Shown here piece after piece: positions 19,701 through 26,997 of a stretch of 64,000 nt of DNA. The stretch is from positions 43,565,847 to 43,629,846 of the forward strand of contig CP154954.1 of NCBI GenBank assembly GCA_039621445.1, written 5' to 3'. How positions within the stretch are numbered: the stretch's first letter is position 1; the number at the start of each line of letters is the position of its first letter. The DNA comes from Euglena gracilis. Lineage: Eukaryota; Euglenida; Euglenophyceae; Euglenales. The notes under the pieces are model-generated. The model saw nothing but the letters and a program-made list of their open reading frames with translations, did no database searches and was not told the DNA's origin. Made by a program: the position numbers and the translations under genes.

Positions 19701-20717
19701 CAACTGTGCAACGAACGTTTCGCCGTCTTCACAGGTATTCAGGCAATCGGTATACGTCAGACCGTTTCGGTCGGTAAAAATGCCGAAATTCTGGCAGGGG
19801 TATCCCAACCAGAACCACAATTCCCAGAAACCAGGCATCTGGTCCAGGACAACTTCATTCGAATGAGGGTATCCCTCGAACGCATGAAGTTCGGCACTGT
19901 AGAAAAAACGTTTGCAGTGATCGTTCATACGATTCTGCACCACTTCGAGCACCGCATCCGGTGGTCGGTGGATCACGTTGCCTGCCCTTGTGAACTTTAG
20001 GAGATCTTCGTCGATTTTCGGCCAGATCTCCTCCAGGTACTTGAACACTGAGGCAACGTCATAATCCTTCGTTTTCGAAGGTTCGGCGGCTTTCCCGCCC
20101 TTACCTGCTGGGGGTCCGGCAGATTTTCCGCCTTTGCCTGGAGCTGACCAGGCGGCTTTTCCACCTTTGCCAGGTGGGGCTTTCCCACCTTTCTCCTGGC
20201 CTTTTCCTTTCCCCTTACCTTTACCCTTTCCTTTACCCTTGCCCTTTGTGTTTGACAGCCATTCGAATGTCGCCCGGTATGGGTCAAAGTATTCCCAGTA
20301 TTCTGGGTCTTCTGGCGTAAACACTGGGTAAGTCACGGATTCCGTGCTTGGCGTCCGAGCAAATTCCTGCTCAGCATCACCACGATTCGAGTAAACCGGT
20401 GCGACTGGGGATGGTCGGGTTTCCCGACGTGCCCGTTCTGCCGTCACGTCTGGCGCTGGCGGAGCTTCCTCCTCAGCGTCGACATGCATCGCCGCGGGCG
20501 GATTTTCCGACCTCGGCGAGCGGCGCTGTGGCTGCGGCGTCAGATTTTCCGGGCCGCGGTCACGCTTGCCGGCGGCAGAACTTGTGGGCCGTGCTAGAGG
20601 CGCTTCCGCCACAGCAACGTCCTGCTGTCGCGCTGGTTGACTTGATCGTGATGGAGCTGGGACTCCTGTGAGAGCCGACACAGCAGCATCATACTGCTGG
20701 CGCTCTTCCCGTGTCAT
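16797..20717 (-). CDS. E3 fifth ORF, 1306-aa protein of unknown function with RING-like Cys cluster
   Basis: Not a recognised retrotransposon protein. ATG at 20717 overlaps the stop of the 340-aa ORF (ATGA). Residues 1-160 are low complexity; about 160-220 is a GKGKGKG run plus repeats of KGGKA; about 225-640 is a folded, aromatic-rich region (VFKYLEEIWPKIDEDLLKF; FWELWFWLGYPC) with a Cys pair CQFC; about 640-1080 is Pro/Ala/Glu-rich disorder. The C-terminal 220 residues hold CTVC...HVC...CAALVCAKC...CVNC, spacing like a RING or related zinc fold. Its position downstream of the chromodomain integrase is where env or accessory ORFs sit in other LTR elements, but no signal peptide or membrane segment is visible. 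Function unknown; an RNA-binding or ubiquitin-ligase-like role is a guess. Confidence 0.75.
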   Translation of the reverse strand: MTREERQQYDAAVSALTGVPAPSRSSQPARQQDVAVAEAPLARPTSSAAGKRDRGPENLTPQPQRRSPRSENPPAAMHVDAEEEAPPAPDVTAERARRETRPSPVAPVYSNRGDAEQEFARTPSTESVTYPVFTPEDPEYWEYFDPYRATFEWLSNTKGKGKGKGKGKGKGKGQEKGGKAPPGKGGKAAWSAPGKGGKSAGPPAGKGGKAAEPSKTKDYDVASVFKYLEEIWPKIDEDLLKFTRAGNVIHRPPDAVLEVVQNRMNDHCKRFFYSAELHAFEGYPHSNEVVLDQMPGFWELWFWLGYPCQNFGIFTDRNGLTYTDCLNTCEDGETFVAQLKEIFNHMFSVSALGIQWKYYPLPEKLQAPAAVMFTNNLQVFLDSMYGMLFKVLDVDLAYPQRYKLECQFCKEVHIVDFWGFGERGKPPPSAENAGSQPTRRFLLHQCRNPRIGTQDRKVLKQHRQKIFLLQQYWHRAWITYVLEVYIYFLEYMTADVEIHRKWLPRGYMEVNARPNDPDQRRMNLRPDWEEAEIGLQEHLDTQFGNILIWEDFQMFFAAHEGEVPRYALPLPAFLEETGEFGVTDHCRRQWEDLCLIDDDQPQPPPESWVRATWPPPYPNSDRSESISFFRLSNAQGCYRSGKDPRSAAQLHAAESSPEADEEEEEVPMAEDEPQPTEPPARETRSPSVVMLDTVAETAQHPGSQAGEMTPVPLSPASLGTAGVPTPPRENPPETVPHTPEVLRLKLPVSGEAPSTEEPAEEPTSGEERRTSLGGRVLGGLRSLIAVVTPRGTAASSSTAAAETAQLTEDTSAAMVEDEPPPTAAPPPVSEATRTEGVQTAMTVETTPAVSVQDDPVSTPAVPPEARDEPVSHGTATVTAEKRQGTWTPASEKQAERASMPPPQAQPARSAQARPTPTPSPTATPGKPSGAAKERVGRPSARETPAEGQRRSASGKRPPSQASPRTWASKRDAERRPSETPETGSPKAPAKSKPGAAPCKPTPKSGDQPPPKGGGGAGGQSAASSSRGLTSGQGFTHVTSSGYGKTSQPKPPTKGQGKSRASTAETPSEDEVVIDWNAINQDDPDIHDLKNRYMMITHKLRTQQCLNRWIEPLFCQGRKWSFDQNVTWNYYNSRSPRVLAQFFGEEFLIDKTTENRFVWLCTVCHKMYNRALDLGLPLVHVCNPVDRKSFHKDVYIPNCAALVCAKCVDSWTHKHNFSYTDRDGTNVPVLCVNCLRGTFWHTAEGAVRTIVPSAEKPLEEYSTLNKTFKDFFKYANLKLDDYRHTGMARGWQIDSGAIRLAAEEAGV

Positions 20718-21736
20718 TTCCGCCCGGGCAGGGTATCCCTGGCCAGCGGAAACAGGGGGCGACGTGCGATTTGTCGTTGGATCGTCACAGCATATTCATA
20801 CTGTTGACGCTCCTCCTCAGTCTCGAACGGCCGACCAGTCCACGGGTTAACGGGTTCATCCCGTGCCGGGGGAACTGGTGCCGCACGAGGCGCTGCCGCG
20901 GCTTCCCGCGGACGAGCGCTTCGGGCAGAGTCAGACGCCGGGGGAGGATTTCCCTCCGCAGGACGTCGTGGGATAGGGTCAGGTATAGTTGGGTGGGGTT
21001 GAGGTGGATATACGTACTGATCCTGTGGCCTTGGCGCCTCCTGGGGATAATCCCCAGAGACGGCGTACTGAGACACATGCTCCTCTGCAGGATAATCCCG
21101 CCGGGGCACGCGCTCAGGGGATCTAAAAATGCTTTCTTTCACGCGTGGGTGTTCACTCCGGACAGGTGCTTCCACTGTCTCTTCCTCGGGTAATCCGGGG
21201 GAGTGAGCACGAAAATGTGCAGTGTAAGTGCCAACTGGTGGTACCTGCCGTGCGACCTGTGGCGGGACTTCCACGCCCAGGTCACGCATGGTAATGTCTG
21301 CCGCGAATCCCGACGCGTCCGGGTCGGTGTAATACACCAGACCGGTCATCGTCGCCTGGGCGCACATACACCACAGGGCTGGAGGGGTATTCGCGATGGT
21401 CAAAACTTTACGGCAGTGGTCATCCCACAATGCCTGTGTGAGTTGGTCTGGTGCCGGGTTTGCGCTCATACGCATAACCCGGTTCATCGTCTCCGCCGTG
21501 CGGTGGATCATCACACCCGCATACGGTGGGAGGCGACGAGAGCCTGATGGCTGAGATGGCCGCGCTTCCGCGGGCATCTGGGTCATCCTGCTACTGCTGC
21601 TGGCTTCAGGGTTTCCCTGAGCCGCAGTCCGTGCAGGTGGCTGCGTACCGTATCGGTACGCATACTGGTCAGGTTGAGGGTGAGTGGTGGGGTGGTAAGG
21701 CGGTCCTCCGCCTGGCTCCCTTCCGCCGGGCAGCAT
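20714..21736 (-). CDS. E3 fourth ORF, 340-aa protein of unknown function
   Basis: ATG at 21736, 162 nt after the pol stop. Pro/Gln/Arg-rich ends flank a folded centre (about residues 75-180: IHRTAETMNRVMRMSANP; LWCMCAQATMTGLVYYTD; MRDLGVEVPPQV). The C-terminal ETEEERQQYEYAV resembles the start of the next protein (TREERQQYDAAV), suggesting duplication or an original fusion. The stop overlaps the next ATG as ATGA, so the two proteins are probably translated by termination-reinitiation or were once one frame. No known domain recognised. Confidence 0.7.
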   Translation of the reverse strand: MLPGGREPGGGPPYHPTTHPQPDQYAYRYGTQPPARTAAQGNPEASSSSRMTQMPAEARPSQPSGSRRLPPYAGVMIHRTAETMNRVMRMSANPAPDQLTQALWDDHCRKVLTIANTPPALWCMCAQATMTGLVYYTDPDASGFAADITMRDLGVEVPPQVARQVPPVGTYTAHFRAHSPGLPEEETVEAPVRSEHPRVKESIFRSPERVPRRDYPAEEHVSQYAVSGDYPQEAPRPQDQYVYPPQPHPTIPDPIPRRPAEGNPPPASDSARSARPREAAAAPRAAPVPPARDEPVNPWTGRPFETEEERQQYEYAVTIQRQIARRPLFPLARDTLPGRK

Positions 21737-21898
21737 ATTACCGCCCGGGGACGGTACGGTAGGATGTTGGGGTTGTTGGTTGTAAGGTGTGTGAGGGTAA
21801 CCGCTTGAGTATTATTTGCTAAAAAGTCTGCGGAAAGAAAGAATGATAAGAATCAATGATAAAAAGAAGAGAAAACAACATGGGTTTCCCATGCGTTC

Positions 21899-24800
21899 TC
21901 AAAAACTTGTCATGGAAACATCAATGTTATGCTTCTTGTTCCACAGCTTCCAATCTTGCTGGACATACCCAACAAAACTGGTTGCTGGCTCCCAAGTGTC
22001 CTCCTCGGGCCCGTACCCTTTCCAGCGGACCTTCCAAAGGTGCATACCTTTGTCGATTTTGTGATCGATAATTTTATCGACTACAAAGTCGTCCGTCTCA
22101 GGTAATCTGGAACGGGGTTTGAAGTGCAAACACGGGATGGGTTTCCCATCCGGTGGCGACAGGTATGGTTTGAAGTCGTCCATATGAACGTCCTCAACAC
22201 CATTCGGTAATGCAACCTTGTAACGCCCGCTGGTACCTAGTCTTTCTAGGATTTCACAGGGGCCGAGCCAGAGGGGGTCCAGCTTGGAAGACTGCATGCG
22301 AGTACGGCTATTCCGTACCCACACGCGGTCACCGGGACTATAAACAGGTGACTTGAAATTCTGCAAAAACGATTTCCGTTTTGCTGCATGAATATCAGTC
22401 ACGCGCTTCTGGACTGCAGAACGTAGATTTTCTACTTCCGCAAACCAGGTCTCGCAACTGACACTCGTTCGGGCGGGTCTCTCCGAAGGGACATCCCCTA
22501 TGGCCGGAGGGTCCCGTCCGAAAACTAATTTATAGGGGGAGTGAGGTAAAACCAACCCTGGTAGGGTATTGATATAAAACAAAGACCATGGTAGAACTGA
22601 TATCCAGTTGCTGCGCGAGTCAGCCAGTGAAAGGCGAAGCATATTCACGACGGATTTCACGGCTGCCTCGGCTCTACCATTGCCTTTGGGTCGGTATATA
22701 ATGGAAAAATGTTGCTCGATTCCGAGTAAACCGCACAAAGTGGTGAAAAACCTTGAAGAAATCAAATGGTCTTGATCACTCACGATTTCATTCGGTAAAC
22801 CCATTAAGCAAATGCATTTCTCCAAAAATATAGCTGCCAAACTTTGGGCAGTCAACCCTGACTTCTGGCATGGAATGGCTACAATGTACCCACTCAGCCT
22901 GCAGACGACAACAAAAACGTAATCGTAAATTTTGTCGTCTGTTCCTTTGCACGGTTCTAATTCCAGAAAATCCATGCAGAGGGATGTAAAAATGTCAGGG
23001 GGTACGGGGAAAAAATCCATCGTACCAGGGGGGGTACCTCTGCGGGGTTTTACCGCTTGACAAATTTGACACCGTTGCGCTATTCGCAAACAGCGTGAGT
23101 AAAGCTCTTTCTCGCTCAGGGTTGTACAGTACCTGCGGCCCACCAACGAAAGAAGTTTGGGGGCCCCAGGGTGACCATGGTTGTGATAACACAAAATCAC
23201 ATCATCAACCAGGTCCTGGGGGATACAATATTTGTAACCCGATTCATTGCGAAAAACCAACCGTAAAGGTGAAAGAGTGTAATTGTCCAGCACTTCGCCA
23301 TTACGAAGTCTGGTGACAATGGTGTCATACACCGGATCACGACTATAATCCCATTCGCGAAAGAACAGTGGGGAAGGGGACTCCGTGCGCGTAATACGCC
23401 GGGGCCCGGACGTGCTTCCACGTCGGCGCCTTCCTCGCACTGGTGCGACCAGGAATAGTTGTGAAACGGGAAAAGAATCCAAAAGATTGTCCGCAGCGTC
23501 GTTTCGACGTGCGTACTCGTCAGCTTCCTGACTTCCATGAAAAGTCGCGTCTCCCTCATCCGGGTTCCCAGGGTAATACCAAGGGGCCCGACTGAGCGGA
23601 TCCGCTACTTTTTGTGTGTGTCCAGGGGTATAAATAACCACAAGGTTGAATTGACTCAAGAACTCATGCCATCTGCATCGCCTTCCGACCGATGACATGG
23701 CCTTGTTCAAATCCTCGGTGTACCAGTGTTGGAGACTCTCATGGTCGGTCTTGACGAGGATCTGGACGAGGCTGCTGGCTACCCAGCTTCGGAATTTCTG
23801 GAGTATAAGCACGATTGCGTAGGTTTCCTTCTCGCGTATACTCCATTTGACTTGACCTTTTCCATCGTCGCCCTGTAACTTTCTGCTGAAGAAAGCCACA
23901 GGTCGGAGCTCATTCGCCGCATTATGCTGGCTAAGAACTCCGCCAACAGCATAATCGCTGCTGTCGACTTCCAACACGTATGGTTTGTACGGGTCCGCGA
24001 TTTCGAGGACAACATTCTCCAAAAGCAAAACCTTGATTTTCTCAAGGGCCTCGCGCATTTGGTCATCCCAAATGACTTTGGTATTGTCAACAGCCCGGTT
24101 TTTGAGCTGTTTGGTGAGGGGCACCGCGATTTTCGCGAAGTCCTTCATATAAATCGCGTAGTATTGGGCTAATCCCAAAAATCCTTTGAGGTGAGTAATC
24201 GTTTTGATTACCTCAGGGGTCCATTTCTTAATAGCTTCGAGTTTACTCGGAGCGGCTTTCCGCTGTCCATTGCTGAGGATGTGACCGCAAAATTTTATGA
24301 GATTCCGAAACAAATGCATTTTCGCGCCTTTCGCGAAAAGCACATGTTTTTGAAAAGCGGCTAATACCGCGCAAACATGGTGGAAATGTGTGACGAGGAT
24401 ATCCTCACTCGATTTTGCGGATGGTGGTGGTGTTCCCACCAGCACATCATCAATGTACACAATGGCAAACGGTAAATCGCGTAGAACCCATTGTATCATG
24501 CGCTGAAACATGGCTGGGCCATTCTTAACACCCATGGGGAGTACCGTCCATTGGTACACACCCTTGGATGTCACGAATGCCGTGTATGGTTGGGAGTCAG
24601 GGTGTAAGTGCATTTGGTGAAAACCGTCCTCCAGATCGAAAATTGACCACAACCGGTTTTCCGATTGTTTGGTGATCAAATCCTCGATCAGGGGGAGCGG
24701 GAAGGGATCATCCCTTGTTTGGGAGTTCAGGTACCGGTAATCCAGCACCAGCCTCCATTTCTTCTGACCTGAGGGGTCTGGGGGTTTAGGAACAACAAAT

Positions 24801-25195
24801 GCCTGGGATGTCCACTCGCTTTTCGAGGGTACTATCCACTTGCGCTGAATAAGCTTCTCAATCATTTCATTGAGAGCTTGTTCGCGTTCTCCCGAACAAC
24901 GAAAAAATTTCCGGTGCATTGGTTTGGCTCCATCCTTAAGCTCGATCTTACAAACACCGAACGGACCGCGTATCGCGGGGTCGATGTCGCACGCGTATAC
25001 TGGATTTTCCAGCACACCGTGGAATTCGCGGGTAATCCGCGAACAGAATTCGGCTGACTTAGGATGCTGACCTGCACTCTCGATGACTGCGGAAACCGCC
25101 AGGGTATCCCTGGGGCTACCGAGCTTCCTCGGCACCGCGAATTCGGACATTCCGAATGCATCGAAGAAACATACACGAAAAATGATTTCTTGCAA
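21899..25195 (-). CDS. E3 pol: reverse transcriptase, RNase H, integrase, chromodomain
   Basis: An uninterrupted 1098-codon frame; the frame is open from about 25225 and no ATG fixes the start. RT: LDYRYLNSQT, VYIDDVLVG (YIDD catalytic box). RNase H: LEVDSSDYAVGGVLSQ, EKETYAIVLILQ, KTDHESLQHW. Integrase: zinc motif HNHGHPG...CQIC, then catalytic CMDFLE, SDQDHLISS and GNGRAEAAVKS (DDE). C-terminal chromodomain: VDKIIDHKIDKGMHLWKVRW, then KGYGPEEDTWEP. It copies element RNA into DNA and integrates it; the chromodomain would target chromatin. It lies in a different frame from the protease ORF, 84 nt downstream, so its mode of expression is unclear. Confidence 0.95.
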   Translation of the reverse strand: MQEIIFRVCFFDAFGMSEFAVPRKLGSPRDTLAVSAVIESAGQHPKSAEFCSRITREFHGVLENPVYACDIDPAIRGPFGVCKIELKDGAKPMHRKFFRCSGEREQALNEMIEKLIQRKWIVPSKSEWTSQAFVVPKPPDPSGQKKWRLVLDYRYLNSQTRDDPFPLPLIEDLITKQSENRLWSIFDLEDGFHQMHLHPDSQPYTAFVTSKGVYQWTVLPMGVKNGPAMFQRMIQWVLRDLPFAIVYIDDVLVGTPPPSAKSSEDILVTHFHHVCAVLAAFQKHVLFAKGAKMHLFRNLIKFCGHILSNGQRKAAPSKLEAIKKWTPEVIKTITHLKGFLGLAQYYAIYMKDFAKIAVPLTKQLKNRAVDNTKVIWDDQMREALEKIKVLLLENVVLEIADPYKPYVLEVDSSDYAVGGVLSQHNAANELRPVAFFSRKLQGDDGKGQVKWSIREKETYAIVLILQKFRSWVASSLVQILVKTDHESLQHWYTEDLNKAMSSVGRRCRWHEFLSQFNLVVIYTPGHTQKVADPLSRAPWYYPGNPDEGDATFHGSQEADEYARRNDAADNLLDSFPVSQLFLVAPVRGRRRRGSTSGPRRITRTESPSPLFFREWDYSRDPVYDTIVTRLRNGEVLDNYTLSPLRLVFRNESGYKYCIPQDLVDDVILCYHNHGHPGAPKLLSLVGRRYCTTLSEKELYSRCLRIAQRCQICQAVKPRRGTPPGTMDFFPVPPDIFTSLCMDFLELEPCKGTDDKIYDYVFVVVCRLSGYIVAIPCQKSGLTAQSLAAIFLEKCICLMGLPNEIVSDQDHLISSRFFTTLCGLLGIEQHFSIIYRPKGNGRAEAAVKSVVNMLRLSLADSRSNWISVLPWSLFYINTLPGLVLPHSPYKLVFGRDPPAIGDVPSERPARTSVSCETWFAEVENLRSAVQKRVTDIHAAKRKSFLQNFKSPVYSPGDRVWVRNSRTRMQSSKLDPLWLGPCEILERLGTSGRYKVALPNGVEDVHMDDFKPYLSPPDGKPIPCLHFKPRSRLPETDDFVVDKIIDHKIDKGMHLWKVRWKGYGPEEDTWEPATSFVGYVQQDWKLWNKKHNIDVSMTSF

Positions 25196-25278
25196 GGGTG
25201 GTAATATTTTACCACAAACTCCTCAAAAATCGGTACATTAGTGGGTAAATCCCACCAATGAAAACATACATACGATAG

Positions 25279-26952
25279 TTAGGTGAACCATTCCGCTTCC
25301 GGAATGATGGGTATGAGAATAACTCCACGGGCTTCATCCCGCAGAATTTTCTCAACCGCACATTCGATAAGTTTTGGGGGAGGGTGCATCCATAACACCG
25401 TATCACCCCAAAATTTATCAAATGCGTTGGAGTGTTGTGACCAATGACGTGGCAAACGGGCATGTGCATTGGATGAGAAGGCATCGATTTCCAATGCCAA
25501 ATCAAAAGAATCAGCCAATGTCGCGATTTTGGAAAACCATCGTTCCAAAATGCGATATTGACCAAAATTGAAAGCATTCCATACGCGTTTCGCGTATTCA
25601 TGCACCCGTTTTCCGGGTTGAAGTGAAGAAACACAATGAATGGATCCACAAACATGCGGGCTGTCTTCCACTACCACAAGGGTTAATCCCAAGGGAGTTT
25701 GGACAGGTTGGGGGTTTCCCCATTCCGCATCAAATCCGTACCAAGTGTGATCGCGATTGTAATTAGGAATCGCGCTTTTCGCGTTTCCGAACAACGAGGC
25801 TAATCCGCGTTGTTGGAGTACTCGGTGTATCTCCGCGCATTGCGGGCTACAACCAAGTGTATCATGGGGGGTGGATTCCGTTTTCGGAATTGCGATTAGT
25901 GTCGGATTTTGAACTAAACATCCACAATCGAAATCCGATTGGGTGGAAATTCTCCTGCAGTGCACACATTGGAAGGAAGTGTAGTGGTGTGACGGGTGTG
26001 CGTGTACGTGGGTGTCGATGGCATTAGCCGGTGAGTCTTGTACAGGTGTGCCTGGATTCGGCACAACTGGTGGGAAACGGAGTGGTGGTGTAGCTGGGCG
26101 ACTACTCGACACCGTAATTACTTCAGGCCTTTGGGCTTTCGTCTTGTAACCCAGTGAAACGGCGGGGGTACCGCTACTCGCTTGCCCTGCCTCATGTGGA
26201 ACGCATGTTGGTGTGTCATTGGGCAGGGGGGAGGCTTTCTCCGTACCCCGGGTGTGGAAAACGGTTGTTGGTGTGGTGGGTAACGGTGTTGCCATTGTGG
26301 GTAACGGTGTGGGAAAAGCGGTGGTCATCATAGTGGATGACAACGGTGATGGTGGTTTGGGTGTCAATGAAGTGGTGGGTGCTGTGCGCAAACCGTGGGA
26401 GTGGCAATCCACAACCAATCGGTACTGGCGTAAAAATGGGTATCCCAAAATTACGTCAGACCCGTGAATTCCGGACTCGTAACCCCAAATATTGGTGAAA
26501 TGTTGTAATTGTGGGGGTTGTGAGTGATGCTTCGGAATGATGGGCAAGAGTATCTCGAGCACACATCCCAAATCACCACCACACATGGGGGTGTTATCCG
26601 CGGTTGTAATTTTGATCGGTTTCTTGGCGCTTACCAAGAGCGGGGTCGGTATCAACCCCAACCGAAAGAGCAGTGCAATGCGACAACCAGTGTCAATGAG
26701 AATTTTGACTTTGGTGGAGAAATTTTGAATGCGGATTTCCGCTTGGACGAGTAATTCCATTGGTGGTACGCAAAGTGAAGGGTCTGGCGGAAATACGTTT
26801 GCATGCCAGCTCTCCCATGAACCCTTTCCTACTTTGCTCAGCATTCCGAGCGGAAATGTGGAGTGGGGGGTAGGGGACCCGAAATAATTCCGGGTACTGA
26901 CCGTGAAGGCGGATGGGCAGGGGGGGTAAGGTTGATCAGGTCTTACCTCCAT
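25279..26952 (-). CDS. E3 protease plus truncated Dam-like domain
   Basis: 557 codons from ATG 26952, but the same frame is open back to the gag TAG (26998), so it is probably made as a Gag readthrough product. The retropepsin has LIDTG at residues 85-89 and VILGYPFLRQY near 170-180, and would cleave the polyprotein. A long Thr/Pro-rich linker with a small Cys/His cluster (QCVHC...CGC) follows. Residues about 487-557 match the Dam-like domain of E1/E2 (LEIDAFSSNAHARLPRHW; WMHPPP; VILIP) but have HPPP instead of NPPF, and the frame ends at IPEAEWFT, before the domain's C-terminal half. A methyltransferase remnant or repurposed fold is likely. Confidence 0.85.
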   Translation of the reverse strand: MEVRPDQPYPPCPSAFTVSTRNYFGSPTPHSTFPLGMLSKVGKGSWESWHANVFPPDPSLCVPPMELLVQAEIRIQNFSTKVKILIDTGCRIALLFRLGLIPTPLLVSAKKPIKITTADNTPMCGGDLGCVLEILLPIIPKHHSQPPQLQHFTNIWGYESGIHGSDVILGYPFLRQYRLVVDCHSHGLRTAPTTSLTPKPPSPLSSTMMTTAFPTPLPTMATPLPTTPTTVFHTRGTEKASPLPNDTPTCVPHEAGQASSGTPAVSLGYKTKAQRPEVITVSSSRPATPPLRFPPVVPNPGTPVQDSPANAIDTHVHAHPSHHYTSFQCVHCRRISTQSDFDCGCLVQNPTLIAIPKTESTPHDTLGCSPQCAEIHRVLQQRGLASLFGNAKSAIPNYNRDHTWYGFDAEWGNPQPVQTPLGLTLVVVEDSPHVCGSIHCVSSLQPGKRVHEYAKRVWNAFNFGQYRILERWFSKIATLADSFDLALEIDAFSSNAHARLPRHWSQHSNAFDKFWGDTVLWMHPPPKLIECAVEKILRDEARGVILIPIIPEAEWFT

Positions 26953-26962
26953 CTGTTCATCA

Positions 26963-26995
26963 GCCCAGAGGTCCGTGCCCTCGGACCTCGGGCTC
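26963..26995 (-). promoter_or_regulatory. hairpin just after the E3 gag stop, candidate readthrough signal
   Basis: On the minus strand, 3 nt after TAG (26998-27000), AGCCC-GAGGTCCG pairs with CGGACCTC-(T)-GGGCT around the loop AGGGCA: 13 base pairs with one bulge. Position and context (TAG GGG) recall the readthrough signals of gammaretroviral gag-pol junctions. It lies in open frame between gag and protease. Confidence 0.6.
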
Positions 26996-26997
26996 CC

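Noticed and set aside
25209-25655. 148-codon minus-strand frame bridging the protease and RT ORFs
   Set aside because: A shadow in the third frame; its translation has no motif, while the flanking frames carry clear protease/Dam and RT motifs.
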